Below, piece by piece: positions 1-6,777 of a stretch of 50,431 nt of DNA. The translations under genes were made by a program, and so were the position numbers. The stretch lies in assembly GCA_031421855.1 (NCBI GenBank), contig JANOPN010000096.1:1-50431 (forward strand). Direction: 5' to 3'. The notes under the pieces were generated by a model. That model saw only the letters and a list, made by a program, of their open reading frames with translations, did not search any database and was not told the origin of the DNA. Numbering within the stretch: position 1 is the first letter of the stretch; the number at the start of each line of letters is the position of its first letter. The DNA comes from JAAFHN01 sp031421855 (GTDB lineage: Bacteria > Pseudomonadota > Gammaproteobacteria > Burkholderiales > Burkholderiaceae_C).

Positions 1-292
1 CGAACACACCAACGTCATCGGCTTGAGCAAATACGCCCGCATGGCCGAGTGGATCATGAACCGGCCACAAATCCAAGAAGAGGCGGTCGTGCAACTGGCT
101 GATTTGATTCAGGTCAAAACCCAGCCCGACGGCATGGCCATTGTGATGGAGGCCACCCACTTTTGCATGGGTTGGCGCGGCGTGAAAGACTTGGACAGCA
201 AGATGATCAACTCGGTCATGCGAGGCGCTTTTTTGAAAGACCCGCATCTGCGACGCGAGTTTTTGGCGTTGATCCCCAAAAGCACCCACTAG
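1..292 (+). CDS. folE: GTP cyclohydrolase I, C-terminal part (5' end outside window)
   Basis: GTP cyclohydrolase I converts GTP to 7,8-dihydroneopterin triphosphate, the first step of folate synthesis, in the cytosol. Only about the last 97 residues are present; the reading frame is open from base 2 and the start lies upstream of the window. The visible part has the family's GLSKYARMAEWIMNRPQIQE segment, which normally reads GLSK-aR-v-RPQ-QE. It also has the A-T-H-F-C-M block followed by RGV, which in the family carries a zinc-ligand cysteine, then the usual MRG-F--DP-LR-EFL ending. The gene stops 42 bp before the BLUF gene on the same strand. The family call is firm; the gene is incomplete only because of the window edge. 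Confidence 0.93.
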   Translation, partial: EHTNVIGLSKYARMAEWIMNRPQIQEEAVVQLADLIQVKTQPDGMAIVMEATHFCMGWRGVKDLDSKMINSVMRGAFLKDPHLRREFLALIPKSTH

Positions 293-334
293 TCGCCAAC
301 TGAGCACGAACTAACCCTATTTGGAGTCCACATC

Positions 335-772
335 ATGATGATTCGACTGCTTTACGCCAGCCGCGCGATCTCGCCCGACTCGCCCGATGCCATGCCCGCC
401 TCCATGCGCGACATCTTGTCGCAAAGCCGCGCTCACAATTTAGCCAATGGCGTGACGGGAATCTTGTGCTACGGCGGCGGCATTTATTTGCAAGCCATTG
501 AAGGCGGCCGAAACGCCGTCAACGCGCTGTACAACATCATCGTCAAAGACACACGCCATACCGACGTCGTGCTTTTGCATTACGAAGAGATCACCGAGCG
601 GCGCTTCGGTGGCTGGACCATGGGGCAGGTCAACTTGGCCAAAATCAACACGTCCATCGTGTTGAAGTACAGCGAAAAACCCGAGCTTGATCCCTACGCC
701 GTCAGCGGCAAAGTCAGCCTGGCCCTGCTAGAAGAGCTGATGGCCACGGCCTCAATCATCGGGCGGGCCTGA
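335..772 (+). CDS. Short BLUF-domain blue-light sensor
   Basis: This is a 145-residue protein made almost entirely of one BLUF domain, a FAD-binding blue-light photoreceptor module. Key positions are visible: Tyr7 in LLYAS, Asn35, Gln53 in YLQAIEG, and Trp94/Met96 in GGWTMG. The Asn-Gln-Trp-Met spacing equals that of AppA (N45, Q63, W104, M106), but the loop between Tyr and Asn is about four residues longer. About 45 residues follow the core. No EAL, GGDEF or other output domain is attached, so it probably signals through a partner protein. A GGAG ribosome site at 323-326 precedes two adjacent ATGs (335 and 338); either could be used. The partner and output are unknown. Confidence 0.92.
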   Translation: MMIRLLYASRAISPDSPDAMPASMRDILSQSRAHNLANGVTGILCYGGGIYLQAIEGGRNAVNALYNIIVKDTRHTDVVLLHYEEITERRFGGWTMGQVNLAKINTSIVLKYSEKPELDPYAVSGKVSLALLEELMATASIIGRA

Positions 773-797
773 AATTCCGCTGAATGCACTGGCCCTG

Positions 798-1667
798 GTG
801 CTGTTGGGGGCCTTGATCCATGCCGGGTGGAACATCGTGGCCAAAAAAGCCAACGGAGACGCGCGTTTCACGTTTTTCTCGGGCGCGATCATGGCCGTTT
901 TTTGGGGGCCGCTGTGCATTTGGCTGGGTTGGTCGGTTGTGCCGACCTGGGGCCTTAAAGAGTGGGGCTTGATGGCCGTCAGTGGCTTGGTCCACTGGGT
1001 CTACTTCGTCTGCCTGCTCACGGGCTACCGCAAGAGCGACTTGACGGTCGTCTACCCGGTGGCGCGCGGCAGCGGCCCGCTGCTGTCGTCGACCGTGGCG
1101 ATCGTGGTGTTTGGCGAGCAAATTTCAGCTTTGGGCGTGCTTGGCATTGCCTCGGTTGCTGTTGGCGTGTTTTTCATCGCGGGTGGCCCAACTTTGGTGC
1201 GCACCATGAGGGGCGCGCAACACGACCCAGCCGCCCATGGGCGTGTGATGGCGGGTTTGTTTTGGGGTGCGTTAACGGGTGCGTTGATCGCGACCTACAC
1301 CGTCCTTGATGCGTGGGCCATCAAAGTCGCTGCCTTGTCGCCCATCTTGTTTGACTACTGGTGCAACATCATGCGCCTGCCATTGGCGGTCGTTCCGGTG
1401 CTGCGAGCGCCTGCCCAGGCGTGGCGACTGTTCAAGCTGCAATGGGGTGCCGCCACGGTCGTGGCCATCTTCAGCCCCATGGCCTACGTGTGCGTGCTCT
1501 ACGCCATCACCATGGCGCCCGTGAGCCACGTGGCACCGGCCCGCGAAGTCAGCATGCTCTTTGCCGCGCTCATTGGCGGGCATTTGTTGGGTGAGGCCGA
1601 CCGTGGGTTGCGGGTTGTCGGTGCCGCGTGCATGGCCTTCGGCGTCGCCGCTTTGGCTTTGGGTTGA
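798..1667 (+). CDS. EamA/DMT-family membrane transporter
   Basis: This is a roughly 290-residue integral membrane protein with about ten hydrophobic segments arranged as two EamA repeats, the drug/metabolite transporter fold. The first helix carries the typical LHAGWN motif and repeat one ends with a YPVARGSGPL segment common in this family. The substrate cannot be read from sequence; metabolite export is the usual role. The start is uncertain. GTG 798 is the first standard start in frame, but the hydrophobic reading continues upstream to a CTG at 780 and an ATT at 774, and a stop at 738-740 excludes any ATG. The gene overlaps or closely abuts the downstream DUF429 start, so the two are probably co-transcribed. 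Confidence 0.85.
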   Translation: MLLGALIHAGWNIVAKKANGDARFTFFSGAIMAVFWGPLCIWLGWSVVPTWGLKEWGLMAVSGLVHWVYFVCLLTGYRKSDLTVVYPVARGSGPLLSSTVAIVVFGEQISALGVLGIASVAVGVFFIAGGPTLVRTMRGAQHDPAAHGRVMAGLFWGALTGALIATYTVLDAWAIKVAALSPILFDYWCNIMRLPLAVVPVLRAPAQAWRLFKLQWGAATVVAIFSPMAYVCVLYAITMAPVSHVAPAREVSMLFAALIGGHLLGEADRGLRVVGAACMAFGVAALALG

Positions 1668-1669
1668 CG

Positions 1670-2512
1670 GTGACCCGCGTGCGTTTATTGGGGTGCGATT
1701 TCTCCAGCAGTCCAACCGCGCGCAAACCCATCGTGGTCGCCGACGGCGAATGGGTGTCGGGCGTGGTGAGGCTGCGCGGCTGGAGCCGATACGCGAGTCT
1801 GGGCGACTGGGCAACCAGTTTGCGCCTCAACGCGCCTTGGGTTTGCGCGTTTGATCTGCCCTTTGGTTTGCCCCGCGAGCTGGTTCAAACCCTGGGCTGG
1901 CCACTCGATTGGGAGCCGTGCATTCGCCACTTTGCGAGCTTGTCGCGGGCCGAGATTCGCGAGCAATTCAAAGCGTTTTGTGATGCACGCCCGGTGGGGT
2001 CCAAGTTTGCCCATCGCGCAACCGACGCCCCGGCGGGCTCCAGCCCGAGCATGAAGTGGGTCAACCCGCCCGTTGCCTACATGCTGCATGCGGGCGTGCC
2101 GCGCTTGATCAAGGCAGGGCTCCATTTGCCAGGCTTAATCGACGGCGACCGCGACCGAGTGGGCTTGGAGGCGTATCCCGGCATGCTGGCGCGTCAAGTA
2201 TTGGGCCATCGCAGCTACAAAAGCGATGACCGCGCCAAACAAACCCCTGATCGCTTGATCGCTCGCAAAGACCTTGTTCACGCCCTAGAAGTTGGCTTAA
2301 GCCCGTACCCGCGCATGCGCCTAAGCGCGTCTCAAAGCGACACGGCGGCAAACGATGCCAGCGGCGACAGCCTGGACGCCGTCATATGCCTCATGCAAGC
2401 CGCGTGGGGTCAGGCCCAGCACGAAGCCGGGCATGCCCAATACGGACTGCCTGAATCTGACCCGCTAGAGGGCTGGATTGTTGGGGCGGTTAAACCCACG
2501 TCCGGCAGTTGA
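1670..2512 (+). CDS. DUF429 domain protein (predicted RNase H-like nuclease)
   Basis: This is a protein of about 280 residues. An early LLGCDFSSSP segment supplies the acidic residue at the end of a first beta strand. Later come AFDLPFGLPRE, EAYPGMLAR and a C-terminal SGDSLDAVICLMQAAWG helix with a conserved Asp. This pattern is that of DUF429 proteins, which are predicted to have an RNase H-like fold; the substrate is not known. GTG 1670 was chosen because it begins the conserved VTRVRLLGCDF strand. A TTG at 1664, overlapping the upstream stop, is an alternative. Position and strand suggest co-transcription with the EamA transporter. Confidence 0.8.
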   Translation: MTRVRLLGCDFSSSPTARKPIVVADGEWVSGVVRLRGWSRYASLGDWATSLRLNAPWVCAFDLPFGLPRELVQTLGWPLDWEPCIRHFASLSRAEIREQFKAFCDARPVGSKFAHRATDAPAGSSPSMKWVNPPVAYMLHAGVPRLIKAGLHLPGLIDGDRDRVGLEAYPGMLARQVLGHRSYKSDDRAKQTPDRLIARKDLVHALEVGLSPYPRMRLSASQSDTAANDASGDSLDAVICLMQAAWGQAQHEAGHAQYGLPESDPLEGWIVGAVKPTSGS

Positions 2513-2552
2513 ACGCTGCGGGGTCGTTTTGCACGGTTTTTTGGTGCCCAAT

Positions 2553-2582
2553 CGGCACTTGGTCATCGGTTTCATTGGCGCT
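2553..2582 (-). repeat. Possible degenerate copy of the interspersed repeat
   Basis: The stretch TTGGTCATCGGTTTCATTGG at about 2559-2578 differs at only a few positions from the central part of the window's repeat family, read as its reverse complement. The outer portions do not match well. It lies in the 331-bp gap (2513-2843) after the DUF429 gene, which otherwise holds only the response-regulator fragment. It could be a decayed copy or chance. Confidence 0.35.
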
Positions 2583-2666
2583 GTCTCGGCGCGTGACTGG
2601 GACAATGCTGCCTGAGCACTTTGCAAACGGTTGTCGCGAGACAGTGAGGTGAGGATGGGTGTGCGC

Positions 2667-2773
2667 CACAATGCAGCCATGCAAGTGCCCTTGACTGAAG
2701 ACGATCTGTTTTTGCGCCAAACCTTGGGGCGAACGCTCACGCGCCTAGGCATTCGGGTGGTGCCGTGCGGCGG
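2667..2773 (+). pseudogene. 5' fragment of an OmpR-type response-regulator gene
   Basis: From an ATG at 2679 the sequence encodes MQVPLTEDDLFLRQTLGRTL and then TRLGIRVVPCGG, nearly the first 32 residues of the intact response regulator starting at 10577. At the DNA level about 84 of 95 bases agree between 2679-2773 and 10577-10671, and the match extends a few bases upstream of the ATG. Similarity ends abruptly at 2773. The frame runs on without any receiver-domain phosphorylation site and into the antisense of the sucrose phosphorylase gene. It is therefore a truncated remnant in the same orientation as the intact gene about 7.9 kb away, flanking the sucrose locus. Confidence 0.8.
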
Positions 2774-2843
2774 CAGTCGGGACATCGCTCAAACACAGGG
2801 TAGATCGGCCCCCAAAGGTGCAATTGAGCAGCCTCCTGCCTGC

Positions 2844-4328
2844 TTACCGCTCTTGCCAAAGCAGCAGTTGTTCACGCTCGTTGGTGGCCATGATGCTGAA
2901 CTCATTGCGCAGCAGGTCGACTTGCAATTCAACGCGCTGTTGTTCAAACACCCAGTTCAAACGCAGGCTGCTGTGATCGCTGTCTAGGCAGGTAAAACTG
3001 CCGCTAAATGCGGGGTGTCGGTTACGTAGCCGAATCAACGCCATGAGGCGGCGTACGACTGGGCGTGCTGCTGCAGCGCTGACTTCTGCTGGCGTGTAGT
3101 GGTGGCGATTGATGTCTCGACCGACGCGTGTGCTGGTCAGCAGCTCCATGTCGTTTTCGCCTGCCAGTAGCCCCACGTAGTAGACCTGCGGAATGCCGGG
3201 CAGAAAAAACTGAATCGCACGCGCCGCAAGGTAGGCGTTATCGTTGCGGGCCAAAGCATCGTAGAACGTGCAATTCACCTGATACAGATCGAGATTTGAT
3301 GCCACTGCCCCCGTTGCTAAGCGGCTTTGCCCGGCGCTGTTGGAGTGAATGCGCTCAACCAGGGCGTCAAGCTGTGCGGGTGGCACCAGGCCGGGGCGGT
3401 TAGCGCGGTCGGTGGCATCCGCTCCGATGTCAATGATGCCGATACCGTCGTGTGTATCAAGCACCGTGATGGCGTTGTGCGGGCGCATACCAACCCAGCG
3501 CTTGAGCGCTGTGGCATCGCCAAAACTCAGTGCATGAAGCACGAGCGGCGGTAACGCAAAATCGTATACCCAATCTACCTGTCGAGCGATTTCAATTTGC
3601 CGCTGGTAATGCGAATGTACTTCAACCAATACCTCCAGGCCCATGTCGCGCGCAATGGCAGAAAACTGGGCAATGAAGTCAAATGTTTCCGGCAGCATGA
3701 AGCTGGTGGAGCTTGGCTTTTTGATTGCGTAGCCCACAGCGTCAAGCCGAACAGACGCAATGCCGCTTTGGGCAAAACGTTCCAAAATACTGCGCAGGTA
3801 GGCGCTACCGTTCGAGTTGGCCACGTCAATGTCAATTTGCTGAGGCGTGAACGTGGTCCACACAAGCGCTTTTTCCCCGTTGTCCAGTGCGACGCTCGTG
3901 AAGGGCAAGCCGGCGCGAGGTCGGTAAATTTGCAACAGTTGATCTTCGGTTGCTCCAAGGGGGAACACCTTGGCCAGCGTGAGAAACATGCCATCAAAGG
4001 GTGAGTCAGATCCGCGACTAAGCCAATCTAGAAACTGTGCGGACTGAGAAGACACGTGGTTCACAATCACGTCGCCCATCACTTCAACGTCTCGGGCCAG
4101 CGCTTTGAGCTCGTCCCAATTGCCCAGTCGAGGGTCAACTTGAGTGTGATCAATGGGGTCAAAGCCTGCGTCGGCACCATCAATCGGGTAAAAAAAGGGT
4201 AGCAAATGGATACCCCCAAACAAACCGTGCAGTGGGCTTTGTTGATCGTGCAACATGGCGTGTAACTGCGTGATACCGCCAGCACTTAAGCGGTCGATGT
4301 AGGTAATGAGCTGGACCTGATTTTTCAT
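2844..4328 (-). CDS. gtfA: Sucrose phosphorylase (GH13_18)
   Basis: This cytosolic enzyme would split sucrose with phosphate into alpha-glucose-1-phosphate and fructose. At 494 residues it matches the family length of about 500. The (beta/alpha)8 GH13 motifs are visible: nucleophile Asp196 in VRLDAVGY, acid/base Glu236 in EVLVEVHSHY, and the transition-state Asp294 in LDTHDGIG. The N-terminal QLITYIDRL and the HLLPFFYPIDGADAGFDPID segment are characteristic of sucrose phosphorylases rather than amylosucrases. It is the last gene of the minus-strand sucrose operon, 73 bp after the transporter, with a strong hairpin between them. Related glucosylglycerate or sucrose-6-phosphate phosphorylases are alternatives; the neighbouring transporter and fructokinase favour sucrose. 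Confidence 0.9.
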   Translation of the reverse strand: MKNQVQLITYIDRLSAGGITQLHAMLHDQQSPLHGLFGGIHLLPFFYPIDGADAGFDPIDHTQVDPRLGNWDELKALARDVEVMGDVIVNHVSSQSAQFLDWLSRGSDSPFDGMFLTLAKVFPLGATEDQLLQIYRPRAGLPFTSVALDNGEKALVWTTFTPQQIDIDVANSNGSAYLRSILERFAQSGIASVRLDAVGYAIKKPSSTSFMLPETFDFIAQFSAIARDMGLEVLVEVHSHYQRQIEIARQVDWVYDFALPPLVLHALSFGDATALKRWVGMRPHNAITVLDTHDGIGIIDIGADATDRANRPGLVPPAQLDALVERIHSNSAGQSRLATGAVASNLDLYQVNCTFYDALARNDNAYLAARAIQFFLPGIPQVYYVGLLAGENDMELLTSTRVGRDINRHHYTPAEVSAAAARPVVRRLMALIRLRNRHPAFSGSFTCLDSDHSSLRLNWVFEQQRVELQVDLLRNEFSIMATNEREQLLLWQER

Positions 4329-4349
4329 GAAGCAAAGGCTTGCACCGAA

Positions 4350-4379
4350 CTCCTAGCGCCCAGGAACGGGCGCTAGGAG
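4350..4379 (-). promoter_or_regulatory. Perfect 12-bp hairpin between transporter and phosphorylase genes
   Basis: CTCCTAGCGCCC (4350-4361) and its exact complement GGGCGCTAGGAG (4368-4379) flank a six-base loop. In the minus-strand mRNA it lies after the transporter stop and 21 nt before the sucrose phosphorylase ATG. There is no U tract, so it is not a standard terminator. It could stabilise mRNA ends, mark a processing site or tune relative expression. The 3' arm contains AGGAG, but this is too far from the ATG for an ordinary ribosome site. Confidence 0.6.
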
Positions 4380-4401
4380 GCCGTGTGTGGGGACGGGAAT
4401 A

Positions 4402-5712
4402 TCAGCGCACGGCGCTGTTTCGAGGGGGTGTTTGCACAAAAAGCACGCACATGGCTGCAATCAGCAAAAGCCCGCCAGCCAAGCGAATGACGTTTTGTGG
4501 AAGACCGCCGAGGAAGGCGTCGTAGTACAGCGGCAGCGTCAGCATTTGAATGAGCATTGGGATGACGATGAACATGTTGAAGATGCCCATGTACACCCCG
4601 GCACGCTCCGGCGGAATACTGTTTGCCAGTATCACGTAGGGGTTGCCCATGATGGATGCCCAGCACAGGCCAACGCCCACCGTAGGAATGAAAAGCAACG
4701 CAGGCGAGCTGATTTCAGGGATGACCCACATGCCCAAGCCACCCGCCACAAGGCAAATGGCGTGCATGGGTTTGGCACCCAATTTGCGGGTGAATGGGAC
4801 CATGGCAAAGGCTGCCAAAAACGCCACAAAATTGTAAAAGCCACCAATTTGCCCGTTTAGCAGCGATGCATCGCGGAACCCGGCTGAGGTGGCATCTGCG
4901 GTATTGAAAACCGTACGCGCCAGCGCGGGCACGATGTAGATCCAGTAGCACATCATTGCGTACCACTGAAACAGTTTCATCCACCACATTTGGCGCATGG
5001 TTTTGGGCATGTCTTTAAAGGCGGCAACGATTTCGCCAAAAACGGCACGAATGCCCTTGGGTAGGGCCTCGATAGCACCCCGCTCCGATGGGCTTAGCGG
5101 CAATTCGGGCACCTTTTTCACGCTCCAATAGACCGTAGTGAACGACAGCAGCGCGCCAATGAAAAACGCGACAGCCGTGACCTCAGGAATGTGGTTAGTG
5201 GCCGTGGCATCTTTATTCATACCCATCCACACCAAGATGCTGGGTGCTAGGTACGCGCAGGTTTGCGCGAGGCCAGTAAATGCGCTTTGCGACAAAAACC
5301 CAAGCGAGTGTTGCTCGGGATTGAGGCGGTCACTCACAAAGGCCCGATATGGCTCCATGGTGACGTTGTTGGCCGCATCCAGTAGCCACAGCAATCCCGC
5401 TGCAAACCACAGAGCCGACGAGTATGGCATGGCTAAAAGCCCCAAGCTGCACAAAATTGCACCGACAAGAAAGTAAGGCGTGCGCCTACCATGACGCGAA
5501 ATGGTTCGATCGCTCAGGGAGCCAATGATCGGTTGCACCAATAGGCCGGTCATTGGCCCTGCCAGCCAAAGCAGCGGCAACTTGGACTCATCCGCACCCA
5601 GGTACTGGTAAATAGGGCTCATGTTGGCCTGCTGCAGGCCAAAGCTAAACTGAATGCCGAAAAAGCCGACATTCATGTTTAAGATTTGAGAAAATGTGAG
5701 GGTGGGTTTCAT
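4402..5712 (-). CDS. MFS sucrose/glycoside transporter (SLC45/SUT-like)
   Basis: This 436-residue inner-membrane carrier has about 12 hydrophobic helices. The N-terminal NVGFFGIQFSFGLQQANMSPIY, WLAGPMTGLLVQPIIGSLSD and the SDRT-SRHGRRTPYFLVGAI loop match the sucrose/maltose-proton symporter branch shared by bacterial SuxC-like carriers, plant SUT and animal SLC45 proteins. The RHGRR-PY motif after helix 2-3 is typical. It lies 15 bp downstream of the fructokinase and upstream of sucrose phosphorylase, so sucrose uptake is the natural inference. Maltose or another disaccharide cannot be excluded from sequence alone. Confidence 0.88.
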   Translation of the reverse strand: MKPTLTFSQILNMNVGFFGIQFSFGLQQANMSPIYQYLGADESKLPLLWLAGPMTGLLVQPIIGSLSDRTISRHGRRTPYFLVGAILCSLGLLAMPYSSALWFAAGLLWLLDAANNVTMEPYRAFVSDRLNPEQHSLGFLSQSAFTGLAQTCAYLAPSILVWMGMNKDATATNHIPEVTAVAFFIGALLSFTTVYWSVKKVPELPLSPSERGAIEALPKGIRAVFGEIVAAFKDMPKTMRQMWWMKLFQWYAMMCYWIYIVPALARTVFNTADATSAGFRDASLLNGQIGGFYNFVAFLAAFAMVPFTRKLGAKPMHAICLVAGGLGMWVIPEISSPALLFIPTVGVGLCWASIMGNPYVILANSIPPERAGVYMGIFNMFIVIPMLIQMLTLPLYYDAFLGGLPQNVIRLAGGLLLIAAMCVLFVQTPPRNSAVR

Positions 5713-5727
5713 TTGGTGCTCAGGTGC

Positions 5728-6738
5728 TCAGGCAATCGCAGTGGCTTTGCCTAAGGCGTCAAGCTGAGCGCGCCACAGGCTGAAAAATTTTGCACGCGCA
5801 CCCAGCGCGGGCAGTGGGCCGCGGTGCGTGCACAGGGCTGCGGCATATTCGCAAGCAAAGGTCAGGGCAGCTTGCTTGGGCAGCCCAGCTGCCCAAGCAG
5901 CTAGCCAAGCGGCCGAAAACCCATCGCCGGCGCCCACTGTGTCAACCAGGGTCGTCGTCATCGCGCCCGCTGGTGCTGAGGCCTGCATTTGACACGTGCT
6001 CCCGCATTGTGTGGAGACGTAGAGCTGCGCGCCGAGCGCGCCGCGCGTAAGCACCGTTTGTGAGATGCCAAATTGCTGGTGCAGCGCCTGTACTGCGGCG
6101 AGCGGCTGCGCGGGCAAGTTGAAGCGTTGGCTCAACGCGCTCAACTCTTCATCATTTAGTTTGAGCCAATCGGCTGCGTGCAGCACGGATTCGACGACAG
6201 CATCGCTGGGTCCGGTGCTGCGTAGATTGATGTCGACAAAGCGCTTGGCCTGTGGTTGCGCAGAGAGGCACGTCCATACCGCATCGCGTGAGACCGAGTG
6301 GCGAAGCGTCAAGGTGTTGAAGCAGATCAACTCGCAGGGCGCCAGGTGTTGGGGTGCAGGCCTAGGCGATGTGCGCGGCGAAGCTGCCGTTGTGTGCGAC
6401 GTCATAGGCCGCCGCGAAGGCGCAGGGGCATTGATGAAGTCCCAAGCGCTGGGGCTTGCGACAGCGTACGAGGGTTGGCCGTTCGCTGAGACTTCGACCT
6501 GCACGCTGCCTGTGGGATGAGCGGGGTCAATTTGAATCTGGGTTGTGATCAGGCCGCATGCTGCTGCGTCCGCAAGTACCAACTTGCCAAGGGTGTCGTC
6601 GCCAACACGGCTGATGAAGTCGACGCCAGCACCCAAACCGGCCAGATTTCTGGCCAAGTTCAGGGGGGCGCCGCCAATGACGTTGCCATCATTGAAACAA
6701 TCCACCAAGGCTTCGCCGATGACCAGAATATTTGGCAT
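5728..6738 (-). CDS. Fructokinase (PfkB/ribokinase family)
   Basis: This cytosolic sugar kinase probably phosphorylates the fructose released by sucrose phosphorylase. The 336 residues include the N-terminal ILVIGEALVDC strand, the GGAPLNLARNLAGLG signature-1 region and DTVGAGDGFSAAW, the PfkB signature 2 with the catalytic Asp. An odd Ser/Pro/Thr/Arg-rich stretch of about 30 residues interrupts the region around residues 102-132, where fructokinases normally have a short lid or loop. ATG 6738 begins directly before the first beta strand and is preferred over an upstream in-frame TTG at 6756. Spacing to the receptor upstream (about 39 bp) and transporter downstream (15 bp) indicates one operon. 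Confidence 0.85.
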   Translation of the reverse strand: MPNILVIGEALVDCFNDGNVIGGAPLNLARNLAGLGAGVDFISRVGDDTLGKLVLADAAACGLITTQIQIDPAHPTGSVQVEVSANGQPSYAVASPSAWDFINAPAPSRRPMTSHTTAASPRTSPRPAPQHLAPCELICFNTLTLRHSVSRDAVWTCLSAQPQAKRFVDINLRSTGPSDAVVESVLHAADWLKLNDEELSALSQRFNLPAQPLAAVQALHQQFGISQTVLTRGALGAQLYVSTQCGSTCQMQASAPAGAMTTTLVDTVGAGDGFSAAWLAAWAAGLPKQAALTFACEYAAALCTHRGPLPALGARAKFFSLWRAQLDALGKATAIA

Positions 6739-6777
6739 GGTGACGATGTTACCCAAGTGGTTGTGATGTCAGTTGCT

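Noticed and set aside
2631..2987. 118-codon plus-strand frame as a real gene
   Set aside because: Only residues matching the response-regulator start are meaningful. The rest runs antisense into sucrose phosphorylase and has no receiver Asp, so it is called a fragment.
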